Of a DNA stretch of 25,000 nt, positions 1 to 8,025 are shown in pieces. This DNA comes from Cryptomeria japonica (lineage: Eukaryota; Streptophyta; Pinopsida; Cupressales; Cupressaceae), in assembly GCF_030272615.1 (NCBI RefSeq), contig NW_026728910.1:112501-137500 (forward strand), given 5' to 3'. The notes beneath the pieces were generated by a model, which saw only the letters and a program-made list of their open reading frames with translations, did not search any database and was not told the DNA's origin. Within the stretch, counting starts at the first letter, position 1. Each line of letters starts with the position of its first letter. The position numbers and the translations under genes are program-made.

Positions 1-3000
1 CCGCGATGCGTCCGATACACAGATGGTTCCAAGGCGGCCGAGGAGCCTCACCGCATAGCAATCGGGGGTGCGAGGCGAGGGATGGGGCGGGAAGGCCCCA
101 ACGGCTAGACGGAAGAGGCTTCAGGGCCGCCTAGGAATGGTCCAAGCATCGGACACGCTTGGGGCGACTACCAGTGACAGCCCCCTATCCCGCGATGCGT
201 CCGATACGAAGATGGTTCCAAGGCGGCCGAGGAGCCTCACCGCATAGCAATCGGGGTGCGAGGTGGGGGATGCGGCGAGATGGCCCCAACGGCTAGACGG
301 AAGAGGCCACAGGGCCGCGTCGGAATAGTCCAAGCATCGGACGCGCTTGGGGCGACTACCAGTGACAACCCCTTATCCCGCGATGCGTCCGATACGAAGA
401 TAGTTCCAAGGCGGCCGAGGAGCCTCACCGCATAGCAATCGGGGTGCGAGGTGGGGGATGCGGCGAGATGGCCCCAACGGCTAGACGGAAGAGGCTGCAG
501 GGCCGCCTCGGAATAGTCCAAGCATCGGACGCGCTTGGGGCCACTACCAGTGACAACCCCTTATCCCGCGATGCGTCCGATACGAAGATAGTTCCAAGGC
601 GGCCGAAGAGCCTCACCGCATAGCAATCGGGGTGCGAGGTGGGGGATGCGGCGAGATGGCCCCAACGGCTAGACGGAAGAGGCCACAGGGCCGCCTCGGA
701 ATAGTCCAAGCATCGGACGCGCTTGGGGCGACTACCAGTGACAACCCCTTATCCCGCGATGCGTCCGATACGAAGATAGTTCCCAGGCGGCCGAGGAGCC
801 TCACCGCATAGCAATCGGGGTGCGAGGCGAGGGATGCGGCGAGATGGCCCCAAAGGCTAGACGGAAGAGGCTGCAGGGCTGCCTCGGAATAGTCCAAGCA
901 TCGGACGCGCTTGGGGCGACTACCACTGCCAACCCCTTATCCCGCGATGCGTCCGATACACAGATAGTTCCGAGGCGGCCGAGGAGGTGGGGGATGCAGC
1001 GAGATGGCCCCAACGGCTAGACGGAAGAGGCTGCAGGGCCGCCTCGGAATAGTCCAAGCATCGGACGCGCTTGGGGCGACTACCAGTGACAACCCCTTAT
1101 CCCGCGATGCGTCCGATACACAGATAGTTCCGAGGCGGCCAAGGAGCCTCACCGCATAGCAATCGTGGTGCGAGGTGGGGGATGCGGCGAGATGGCCCCA
1201 ACGGCTAGACGGAAGAGGCTGCAGGGCCGCCTCGGAATGGTCCAAGCATCGGATGCGCTTGGGGCGACTACCACTGCCAACCCCTTATCCCGCGATGCGT
1301 CCGATACACAGATAGTTCCAAGGCGGCCGAGGAGCCTCACAGCATAGCAATCAGGGTGCGAGGCGAGGGATGCGGCGAGAAAGCCCCAACGGCTAGAGGG
1401 AAGAGGCTTCAGGTCCGCCTCGGAATGGTCCAAGCATCGGACGCGCTTGGGGCGACTACCAGTGACAACCCCTTATCCCGCGACGCGTCCGATACACAGA
1501 TAGTTCCAAGGCGGCCGAGGAGCCTCACCGCATAGCAATCGGGGTGCGAGGCGAGGGATGCGGCGAGAAGGACCCAACGGCTACACGGAAGAGGCTTCGG
1601 GGCCGCCTCGGAATGGTCCAAGCATCGGACGCGCTTGGGGCGACTACCAGTGACAACCCCTTATCCCGCGACGCGTCCGATACACAGATAGTTCCAAGGC
1701 GGCCGAGGAGCCTCACCGCATAGCAATCGGGGTGCGAGGCGAGGGATGCGGCGAGAAGGACCCAACGGCTAGACGGAAGAGGCTTCGGGGCCGCCTCGGA
1801 ATGGTCCAAGCATCGGACGCGCTTGGGGCGACTACCAGTGACAACCCCTTATCCCGCGACGCGTCCGATACACAGATAGTTCCAAGGCGGCCGAGGAGCC
1901 TCACCGCATAGCAATCGGGGTGCGAGGCGAGGGATGCGGCGAGAAGGACCCAACGGCTAGACGGAAGAGGCTTCGGGTCCGCCTCGGAATGGTCCAAGCA
2001 TCGGACGCGCTTGGGGCGACTACCAGTGACAACCCCTTATCCCGCGACGCGTCCGATACACAGATAGTTCCAAGGCGGCCGAGGAGCCTCACCGCATAGC
2101 AATCGGGGTGCGAGGCGAGGGATGCGGCGAGAAGGACCCAACGGCTAGACGGAAGAGGCTTCGGGTCCGCCTCGGAATGGTCCAAGCATCGGACGCGCTT
2201 GGGGCGACTACCAGTGACAACCCCTTATCCCGCGACGCGTCCGATACACAGATAGTTCCAAGGCGGCCGAGGAGCCTCACCGCATAGCAATCGGGGTGCG
2301 AGGCGAGGGATGCGGCGAGAAGGACCCAACGGCTAGACGGAAGAGGCTTCGGGTCCGCCTCGGAATGGTCCAAGCATCGGACGCGCTTGGGGCGACTACC
2401 AGTGACAACCCCTTATCCCGCGACGCGTCCGATACACAGATAGTTCCGAGGCGGCCGAGGAGCCTCACCGCATAGCAATCGGGGTGCGAGGCGAAGGATG
2501 CGGCGAGAAGGACCCAACGGCTAGACGGAAGAGGCTTCGGGTCCGCCTCGGAATGGTCCAAGCATCGGACGCGCTTGGGGCGACTACCAGTGACAACCCC
2601 TTATCCCGCGACGCGTCCGATACACAGATAGTTCCAAGGCGGCCGAGGAGCCTCACCGCATAGCAATCGGGGTGCGAGGCGAGGGATGCGGCGAGAAGGA
2701 CCCAACGGCTAGACGGAAGAGGCTTCAGGGCCGCCTCGGAATGGTCCAAGCATCGAACGCGCTTGGGGCGACTACCAGTGACAACCCCTTATCCCGCGAC
2801 GCGTCCGATACACAGATAGTTCCGAGGCGGCCGAGGAGCCTCACCGCATAGCAATCGGGGTGCGAGGCGAGGGATGCGGCGAGAAGGACCCAACGGCTAG
2901 ACGGAAGAGGCTTCAGGGCCGCCTCGGAATGGTCCAAGCATCGGACGCGCTTGGGGCGACTACCAGTGACAACCCCTTATCCCGCGACGCGTCCGATACA

Positions 3001-3620
3001 CAGATAGTTCCGAGGCGGCCGAGGAGCCTCACCGCATAGCAATCGGGGTGCGAGGCGAGGGATGCGGCGAGAAGGACCCAACGGCTAGACGGAAGAGGCT
3101 TCAGGGCCGCCTCGGAATGGTCCAAGCATCGGACGCGCTTGGGGCGACTACCAATGACAACCCCTTATCCCGCGACGCGTCCGATACACAGATAGTTCCG
3201 AGGCGGCCGAGGAGCCTCACCGCATAGCAATCGGGGTGCGAGGCGAGGGATGCGGCGAGAAGGACCCAACGGCTAGACGGAAGAGGCTTCAGGGCCGCCT
3301 CGGAATGGTCCAAGCATCGGACGCGCTTGGGGCGACTACCAGTGACAACCCCTTATCCCGCGACGCGTCCGATACACAGATAGTTCCGAGGCGGCCGAGG
3401 AGCCTCACCGCATAGCAATCGGGGTGCGAGGCGAGGGATGCGGCGAGAAGGACCCAACGGCTAGACGGAAGAGGCTTCAGGGCCGCCTCGGAATGGTCCA
3501 AGCATCGGACGCGCTTGGGGCGACTACCGTTGCCAACCCCTTATCCCGCGATGCGTCTGATACACAGATAGTTCCGAGGCGGCCGAGGAGCCTCACCGCA
3601 TAGCAATCGGGTTGCGAGGC
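1..3620. repeat. 188-bp tandem repeat array (19 full units plus partial unit)
   Basis: Using the CCGCG before ATGCGTCCGATAC (or ACGCGTCCGATAC) as phase mark, units begin at 1, 190, 378, 566, 754, 942, 1102, 1290, 1478, 1666, 1854, 2042, 2230, 2418, 2606, 2794, 2982, 3170, 3358 and 3546. All intervals are 188 bp except the first (189) and 942-1101 (160). Left units carry GATGCGTCCGATACGAAG and a GAGGTGGGGG segment. Units from 1478 rightward carry GACGCGTCCGATACACAG and GAGGCGAGGG and are almost identical to each other. The last unit diverges after about 3610. Ordered blocks (GCTAGACGG, GACTACCAGTG, GCATAGCAATC) recur singly in the promoter units to the right, so the array looks like an amplified piece of those units. 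If minus-strand Pol I transcription starts near 3980, the array lies downstream, in external transcribed spacer or between spacer and gene promoters. The open frames here follow the repeat and are not genes. Confidence 0.95.
3095..3218 (-). other. Stem-loop module in each 188-bp unit (example unit)
   Basis: Three nested inverted repeats are visible: GAGGCT (3095-3100) with AGCCTC (3213-3218); GGCCGCCTCGGAA (3105-3117) with its exact reverse complement (3196-3208); ATCGGACGCG (3128-3137) with its exact reverse complement (3176-3185). They define one bulged hairpin of about 124 nt followed by a 64-bp linker. In many other units the right middle arm reads TTCCAAGG instead of TTCCGAGG. That change is a C-A mismatch in + strand RNA but a G-U wobble in minus-strand RNA, which fits minus-strand transcription. 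The function is unknown. Confidence 0.65.
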
Positions 3621-3713
3621 AGATTATTGGGAAGGGAACCCCCTGGGATGCGGCTCAAGCAGTGCCCAAAGGGACTGGAATGCGGAATCACATCGAGAGA
3701 CCCAAATGCTATA

Positions 3714-3836
3714 CGAGGGCTCAAATCGAATTATCGATTTGGCCACGACATGGACGCATCGGAACGACTACCTTTGCCGAACCACTCGCAATTGCATCCA
3801 TACCGAAACCAATAGACATTTCCGTTAGAGCCCTCG
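3714..3836 (-). other. Stem-loop module H2, unit I
   Basis: The outer stem CGAGGGCTC (3714-3722) pairs perfectly with GAGCCCTCG (3828-3836), immediately before CATAGCA. A local hairpin CAAATCGA/TCGATTTG with a 4-nt loop lies just inside (3721-3740). The module is 123 bp and occupies about +145 to +267 relative to the predicted start at 3980. It is homologous in position and flanks to the hairpin of the 188-bp repeat. Confidence 0.6.
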
Positions 3837-3858
3837 CATAGCATTCGGGAATCTCGCA

Positions 3859-3948
3859 TGCCCCTCTAAATCGACCAATGCTGGCGCTCAATGAAAATCC
3901 GAGCGCTACCACCGTTCGAGCGCCAGCATTGGTCGAGTTAGAGGGGCA
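3859..3948 (-). other. Long leader inverted repeat H1, unit I
   Basis: The arms 3859-3889 and 3918-3948 are reverse complements over 31 bp with one mismatch (3870 against 3937), separated by 28 nt. The arm core is CGACCAATGCTGGCGCTC. Relative to the predicted minus-strand Pol I start at 3980 the element spans +33 to +122, so it would fold as a very stable hairpin in the nascent transcript. Homologous but decayed versions lie in the next two units. It could be a processing signal, a small-RNA precursor or a cruciform. Confidence 0.8.
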
Positions 3949-3975
3949 CGGGGGAGAATGCTCCAGTCAACACCT

Positions 3976-4004
3976 CCCCTATATAAGTTATTTGTCCGAT
4001 TCTC
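3976..4004 (-). promoter_or_regulatory. Pol I-type promoter core 1 (leftmost; candidate gene promoter)
   Basis: Minus strand reads CTTATATAGGGGAGGTG, matching the plant Pol I initiation motif TATATA(A/G)GGGG; predicted +1 is the A opposite 3980. The upstream sequence includes AATCGGACAAATAA. It is the last copy before the 188-bp array and has the best-preserved leader hairpin, so it is the candidate gene promoter if 18S lies to the left. The motif match is direct; the activity is inferred. Confidence 0.75.
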
Positions 4005-4197
4005 GCACAACCGTAGTCTGCCTCGTCGAATCAAACAACGGTCCCAGATTCCGACTTCCGTTCCGTAGAGACCCAAAAGCTAGATGGAGGCTCGCAAGAA
4101 AGAGAGTCGGCGCATAGCAATCGGGTTTCTCGAACGTTTAGGGACCGAGCTCACTTGCGGATAGGGCAAAATCCGCCAAGCAACCCAAAAGCTAGAC

Positions 4198-4320
4198 GGG
4201 GGCTCGAATCGAATCGCCTAGGCGGCCACAACAACGACGTGTTGGATCGACTACCAGTGCCAAACCATTCAGCAAGACTAGTCTGTGTCGAGGCCGGATA
4301 GAGATTCTCAGAGAGCGCCC
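4198..4320 (-). other. Stem-loop module H2, unit II
   Basis: GGGGGCTC (4198-4205) pairs with GAGCGCCC (4313-4320) at 7 of 8 positions; the right arm abuts GCATAGCA. The module is 123 bp, about +151 to +273 from the predicted start at 4470. A GCCTAGGC palindrome lies inside. The stem sequence differs from unit I while pairing is mostly kept. Confidence 0.5.
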
Positions 4321-4346
4321 GCATAGCATTTAGGAGACCTGCCGCG

Positions 4347-4435
4347 TCCCTCACACTCGACAAATGGTGGTGCACGTTTATAAATCCGAGCGATCCCAAC
4401 CCTTTCAAGCACCAACATCGGTCGAGATAGAGGGG
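4347..4435 (-). other. Leader inverted repeat H1, unit II (degenerate)
   Basis: Arms 4347-4373 and 4409-4435 pair at about 20 of 27 positions; the strongest runs are GGTGC/GCACC and CTCGA/TCGAG. It occupies about +36 to +124 from the predicted start at 4470, the same place as the near-perfect version in unit I. Confidence 0.55.
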
Positions 4436-4465
4436 CACGGAGGGGGCTGCGTGAGACAACACAGT

Positions 4466-4494
4466 CCCCTATATAAGTTATTTGTCCGATTCTC
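4466..4494 (-). promoter_or_regulatory. Pol I-type promoter core 2
   Basis: The minus strand carries CTTATATAGGGG with predicted +1 opposite 4470. The flank just downstream (ACTGTG) differs from the usual AGGTG of the other copies. Start-to-start distance to core 1 is 490 bp. Confidence 0.7.
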
Positions 4495-4639
4495 ACACAT
4501 CCGAAGAATGGTCATCAAATCGGACAACAGCCCAAACTTCCGACTTCCGTCCCAGAAAGCCCAAGAGCTATCTAAAACGTTCATGGCCGGAACTCGATCG
4601 CGGCTATACCAGTCCGCCAAGCAACCCAAAAGCTAGACT

Positions 4640-4760
4640 GGAGCTCTAGTCGAATCACCTCTGTGGCCATTGCAAGGACGTGTTGGAGCGACTACCATTG
4701 CCGAACCATTCCGCAGGTCGAGTCCATACCAAGGCCGCATAGAGATTCACGATGAGCTCC
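4640..4760 (-). other. Stem-loop module H2, unit III
   Basis: GGAGCTC (4640-4646) pairs perfectly with GAGCTCC (4754-4760), next to TGCATAGCAATC. The module is 121 bp, about +152 to +272 from the predicted start at 4911. The stem sequence differs again from units I and II, so pairing is maintained by changes on both sides. Confidence 0.55.
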
Positions 4761-4787
4761 TGCATAGCAATCAGGAGACTTGCCGTG

Positions 4788-4875
4788 TCCATCACAATCG
4801 ATAAATCCTGGTGCAAGATTTTTGCATCCGAGCGCTCCAACCAGTCGAGCACCAGCATCAATCGACATAAACGGG
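4788..4875 (-). other. Leader inverted repeat H1, unit III (degenerate)
   Basis: Arms 4788-4814 and 4849-4875 pair at about 17 of 27 positions, best at CTGGTGC/GCACCAG and TCGAT/ATCGA. The position is about +37 to +124 from the predicted start at 4911, equivalent to units I and II, but the stem is the weakest of the three. Confidence 0.45.
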
Positions 4876-4906
4876 CACGGGGGGAGGATGCTCGAGAACA
4901 CTACCT

Positions 4907-4935
4907 CCCCTATATAAGTTATTTGTCCGATTCTC
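4907..4935 (-). promoter_or_regulatory. Pol I-type promoter core 3
   Basis: The minus strand carries CTTATATAGGGGAGG with predicted +1 opposite 4911. It is the last of the three cores with AACTTATATA rather than AGCTTATATA upstream. It lies 441 bp from core 2. Confidence 0.7.
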
Positions 4936-4960
4936 AAGCAGCCGAAGTCTGGTCATCGAA

Positions 4961-5390
4961 TCGGGTCAAAGACCACAACTTCCGACTTTACCCACAATGC
5001 AAGTCATCGAATCGAACATCGGCCCCCGAGTCGGACTCCATGCGTATGTCAGGTCATCGGACCCAAATTCCGCCTTCCTGCGCATGGCGGGCCATCAATA
5101 TCAACTCGGTCATCGGACCCAAACTCCGCCTTTTTGCGTATGGCACGCCTTCAAATCGGTCATCGGACCCAAATTCCGCCTTCCTGTGCATGGCGGGCCA
5201 TCAACATCAACTCGGTCATCGGACCCAAATTCCGCCTTTCTGCGCATGGCACGCCATCAACTCGGTCATCGGACCCAAATTCCGCCTTCCTGCGCATGGC
5301 AGGTCATCGGACACAAATTCAGACCTCGCCAATATGCCTACGTATCGAATCGGTCATCGGACCCAACTTCCGACTTCATCCATACTGTAG
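4961..5390. repeat. Degenerate ~50-bp tandem repeat (GGTCATCGGACCCAAATTCC)
   Basis: The block GGTCATCGGACCCAAATTCC followed by GCCTTCCTGCGCATGGC recurs from about 5054 to 5370 at intervals of roughly 40-55 bp, with deletions and small substitutions. The same block persists once or twice inside every 311-bp unit further right, so this array is a local expansion of the upstream part of a promoter unit. The open frames across it come from the repeat; no gene is recognised. Confidence 0.8.
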
Positions 5391-5399
5391 GGTCTTTGA

Positions 5400-5421
5400 G
5401 GTTGGCGCGGTGCGCTCAACC
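5400..5421 (-). other. Start-proximal small stem-loop (H3) of the 311/157-bp units
   Basis: GGTTG-GCGC, 3-nt loop, GCGC, one bulged base, CAACC. Equivalents start at 5711, 6022, 6333, 7126, 7283, 7440, 7597, 7817 and 7974. In every case the right end lies 36 nt downstream of the predicted start on the minus strand. The copy at 7974-7995 has GTGC/GCAC in place of GCGC/GCGC, a paired substitution that keeps the helix. The copy at 7283 is degraded. Confidence 0.6.
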
Positions 5422-5451
5422 CAGGGAGTCGACCCATCGAAGCATACACCT

Positions 5452-5480
5452 CCCCTATATAAGCTATTTGTCCGATTCCC
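5452..5480 (-). promoter_or_regulatory. Pol I-type promoter core 4 (311-bp unit 1)
   Basis: The minus strand reads GCTTATATAGGGGAGGTG; predicted +1 opposite 5456. It is preceded on the minus strand by GAATCGGACAAATA. Confidence 0.7.
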
Positions 5481-5762
5481 ACACCTGTGTAGTTTGCACC
5501 TCTGACCAGGACATCGACCCCAACTTCCGAACTCGACTGCAACGACGGCACCAGCGCCTTGGTGCGCACCTTGCGACGCACAGTCCCAACATTCGCCTTC
5601 CTGCACATGGCAGGTCATCGGACCCAAATTCCGACCTCGCGAGTATGCCTACATATCGAATCGGTCATCGGACCCAACTTCCGACTTCATCCATACCGTA
5701 GGGTCTTTGAGGTTGGCGCGGTGCGCTCAACCCGGGGAGTCGACCCAACGAAGCATACACCT

Positions 5763-5791
5763 CCCCTATATAAGCTATTTGTCCGATTCCC
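5763..5791 (-). promoter_or_regulatory. Pol I-type promoter core 5 (311-bp unit 2)
   Basis: Same core as the previous unit, shifted by exactly 311 bp; predicted +1 opposite 5767. Confidence 0.7.
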
Positions 5792-6073
5792 ACACCTGTG
5801 TAGTTTGCACCTCCGATCAAGACATCGACCCCAACTTCCGAACTCGCCTCCAACGACCGAACCAGCGCCTTGGTGCGCACCTTGCAACGCACAGTGCCAA
5901 CATTCGCCTTCCTGCACGTGGCAGGTCATCGGACCCAAATTCCGACCTCGCGAGTATGCCTACATATCGAATCGGTCATCGGACCCAACTTCCGACTTCA
6001 TCCATACCGTAGGGTCTTTGAGGTTGGCGCGGTGCGCTCAACCCGGGGAGTCGACCCAACGAAGCATACACCT

Positions 6074-6102
6074 CCCCTATATAAGCTATTTGTCCGATTC
6101 CC
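6074..6102 (-). promoter_or_regulatory. Pol I-type promoter core 6 (311-bp unit 3)
   Basis: Same core, shifted by 311 bp; predicted +1 opposite 6078. Confidence 0.7.
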
Positions 6103-6384
6103 ACACCTGTGTAGCTTGCACCTCCGATCAGGACATCGACCCCAACTTCCGAACTCGACTAAAAAGACCGCACCAGCGCCTTGGTGTGCACCTTGCAACG
6201 CACAGTGTCAACATTCGCCTTCCTGCACATGGCAGGTCATCGGACCCAAATTCCGACCTCATGAGCATACCTACTAATCGAATCGGTCATCGGACCCAAC
6301 TTCCGACTTCATCCATACCGTAGGGTCTTTGAGGTTGGCGCGGTGCGCTCAACCTGGGGAGTCGACCCATCGAAGCATACACCT

Positions 6385-6413
6385 CCCCTATATAAGCTAT
6401 TTGTCCGATTCCG
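6385..6413 (-). promoter_or_regulatory. Pol I-type promoter core 7 (311-bp unit 4)
   Basis: Same core; predicted +1 opposite 6389. The sequence upstream of this start is interrupted about 115 bp away by the 52-bp minisatellite. Confidence 0.7.
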
Positions 6414-6503
6414 ACACCTGTGTAGTTTGCACCTCCGCTCAGGACATCGACCCCAACTTCCGAACTCGCCTGCAACGACCGAACCAGCGCCTTGGTGCGC
6501 ACC

Positions 6504-7050
6504 AAAAGTGCGCACTTTTGGAGGGCACTTTTCTGCGCTCCAAAGGTGCGCACTTTTGGAGGGCACTTTTTGGAGGGCACTTTTCTGCGCTCCAAAGGTG
6601 CGCACTTTTGGAGGGCACTTTTTGGAGGGCACTTTTCTGCGCTCCAAAGGTGCGCACTTTTGGAGGGCACTTTTTGGAGGGCACTTTTCTGCGCTCCAAA
6701 GGTGCGCACTTTTGGAGGGCACTTTTTGGAGGGCACTTTTCTGCGCTCCAAAGGTGCGCACTTTTGGAGGGCACTTTTTGGAGGGCACTTTTCTGCGCTC
6801 CAAAGGTGCGCACTTTTGGAGGGCACTTTTTGGAGGGCACTTTTCTGCGCTCCAAAGGTGCGCACTTTTGGAGGGCACTTTTTGGAGGGCACTTTTCTGC
6901 GCTCCAAAGGTGCGCACTTTTGGAGGGCACTTTTTGGAGGGCACTTTTCTGCGCTCCAAAGGTGCGCACTTTTGGAGGGCACTTTTGTGCACTCCAAAGG
7001 TGCGCACTTTTGGAGGGCACTTTTCCTGTGCTCCAAAGGTGCACACCTAG
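6504..7050. repeat. 52-bp minisatellite (TGCGCACTTTTGGAGGGCAC)
   Basis: CTGCGCTCCAAAGG recurs at 6533, 6585, 6637, 6689, 6741, 6793, 6845, 6897 and 6949, exactly 52 bp apart, followed by two shorter units (GTGCACTCC near 6987 and TGTGCTCC near 7028). Each unit holds two GGAGGGCACTTTT half-blocks and one AAAGGTGCGCACTTTT palindromic stretch. The array starts immediately after the GGTGCGCACC palindrome of the fourth 311-bp unit. All reading frames are open because 52 bp is not a multiple of three and no stop is present; it is not a gene. Confidence 0.95.
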
Positions 7051-7177
7051 GTGAGCACCTTCGACCACACCTTGTAGCACACCAAACTCTGACTTTCGAC
7101 TTCATCCGCAATGCAGGGTCTTTGAGGTTGGCGCAATGCGCACAACCAGGGGAGTCGACCCATCAAACCCAACACCT

Positions 7178-7206
7178 CCCCTATATAAGCTATTTGTCTG
7201 ATTCTC
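7178..7206 (-). promoter_or_regulatory. Pol I-type promoter core 8
   Basis: The minus strand carries GCTTATATAGGGGAGGTG, predicted +1 opposite 7182. It is 793 bp from core 7 because of the intervening 52-bp array. Confidence 0.68.
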
Positions 7207-7334
7207 ATACATGCGTAGCCTGCAGGAGCAATTAGGACATCGACCCCAACTTTCGGCTTCTAAACGAAAACAAGGTCTTTGAGGTTGGTGTAATGCGAAC
7301 AACTAGGGGAGTCAACCCATCAAACCCAACACCT

Positions 7335-7363
7335 CCCCTATATAAGCTATTTGTCTGATTCTC
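7335..7363 (-). promoter_or_regulatory. Pol I-type promoter core 9
   Basis: Identical core 157 bp further; predicted +1 opposite 7339. Its downstream stem-loop is the most degraded (GTTG/CAAC only). Confidence 0.65.
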
Positions 7364-7491
7364 ATACATGTGTAGTCTACAGGAGCAATTAGGACATCGA
7401 CCCCAACTTTTGACTTCTTAACGAAAACAAGGTCTTTGAGGTTGACGTAATGCGCACAACCAGGGGAGTCGACCCATCAAACCCAACACCT

Positions 7492-7520
7492 CCCCTATAT
7501 AAGCTATTTGTCCGATTCTC
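7492..7520 (-). promoter_or_regulatory. Pol I-type promoter core 10
   Basis: Identical core 157 bp further; predicted +1 opposite 7496. It retains TTTGTCCGATT, whereas cores 8, 9, 11 and 12 read TTTGTCTGATT. Confidence 0.68.
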
Positions 7521-7648
7521 ATACATGTGTAGCCTGCAGGAGCCATTAGGACATTGACCCCAACTTTTGACTTCTTAACGAAAACAAGGTCTTTGAGGTT
7601 GGCGTAATGCGCACAACCAAGGGAGTTGACCCATCAAACCCAACACCT

Positions 7649-7677
7649 CCCCTATATAAGCTATTTGTCTGATTCTC
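7649..7677 (-). promoter_or_regulatory. Pol I-type promoter core 11
   Basis: Identical core 157 bp further; predicted +1 opposite 7653. Confidence 0.68.
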
Positions 7678-7868
7678 ATACATGTGTAGCCTGCAACAAC
7701 GATTAGGACATCCACCCCAACTTCTGAATTCGTCTGCGTTGACCGCACCAAAGGTGCACGCCTTGGTGCTCACCAAAATCCGACTTCCGACTTCTTCTGC
7801 TATGCGGGGTCTTTGAGGTTGGCGCAGTGCGCACAACCAGGGGAGTCAACCCACCGAATGCAACACCT

Positions 7869-7897
7869 CCCCTATATAAGCTATTTGTCTGATTCTC
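7869..7897 (-). promoter_or_regulatory. Pol I-type promoter core 12
   Basis: Identical core 220 bp further, after a unit enlarged by 63 bp; predicted +1 opposite 7873. Confidence 0.68.
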
Positions 7898-8025
7898 ATA
7901 CATGCGTAGACTGCAGCAATGATTAGGACATCCACCCCAACTTTTGACTTCTTAAACAAGACAGGGTCTTTGAAGTTGGTGCAGTGCACACAACCAGGGG
8001 AGTCGACCCATCAAACGCAACACCT

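Larger units (their letters stand above)
3621..4960 (-). repeat. Three long promoter-bearing spacer units
   Basis: Three diverged units share the same order of blocks: a GCTAGAC-type block, GACTACC(A)..TGCC, GCATAGCA, a leader inverted repeat, AGAGGGGCACGG or similar, and the TATATAGGGG start motif. The starts are 490 and 441 bp apart here and 545 bp from the next one to the right. An extra compact remnant (CCCAAAAGCTAGATGG then GGCGCATAGCAATCGGG, about 4069-4127) sits between the first and second units and looks like a deletion derivative. Reading is leftward because the Pol I-like motif is on the minus strand. No coding gene is seen. Confidence 0.75.
5391..6503 (-). repeat. 311-bp promoter-bearing spacer repeat (four units)
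   Basis: GGTCTTTGAGGTTGGCGC begins at 5391, 5702, 6013 and 6324, exactly 311 bp apart. Each unit contains a small stem-loop, GGAGTCGACCCA, a Pol I-type core, GACATCGACCCCAACTTCCGA, a GGTGCGCACC-type palindrome (5561, 5872, 6183, 6494) and copies of the CATCGGACCCAA block. The units are close to identical, so they are recently homogenised. In the fourth unit a 52-bp array begins right after the palindrome. The length is close to twice the 157-bp units to the right. Confidence 0.92.

Noticed and set aside
121-3501. Family of 70-94 codon minus-strand ORFs in the 188-bp array as a multicopy peptide gene
   Set aside because: The frame closes or reopens with single substitutions between units and 188 is not divisible by three. 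The ORFs are explained by tandem repetition.
6504-7050. CRISPR-like array
   Set aside because: The repeats are contiguous 52-bp units with no unique spacers; it is a minisatellite in plant-type rDNA spacer.
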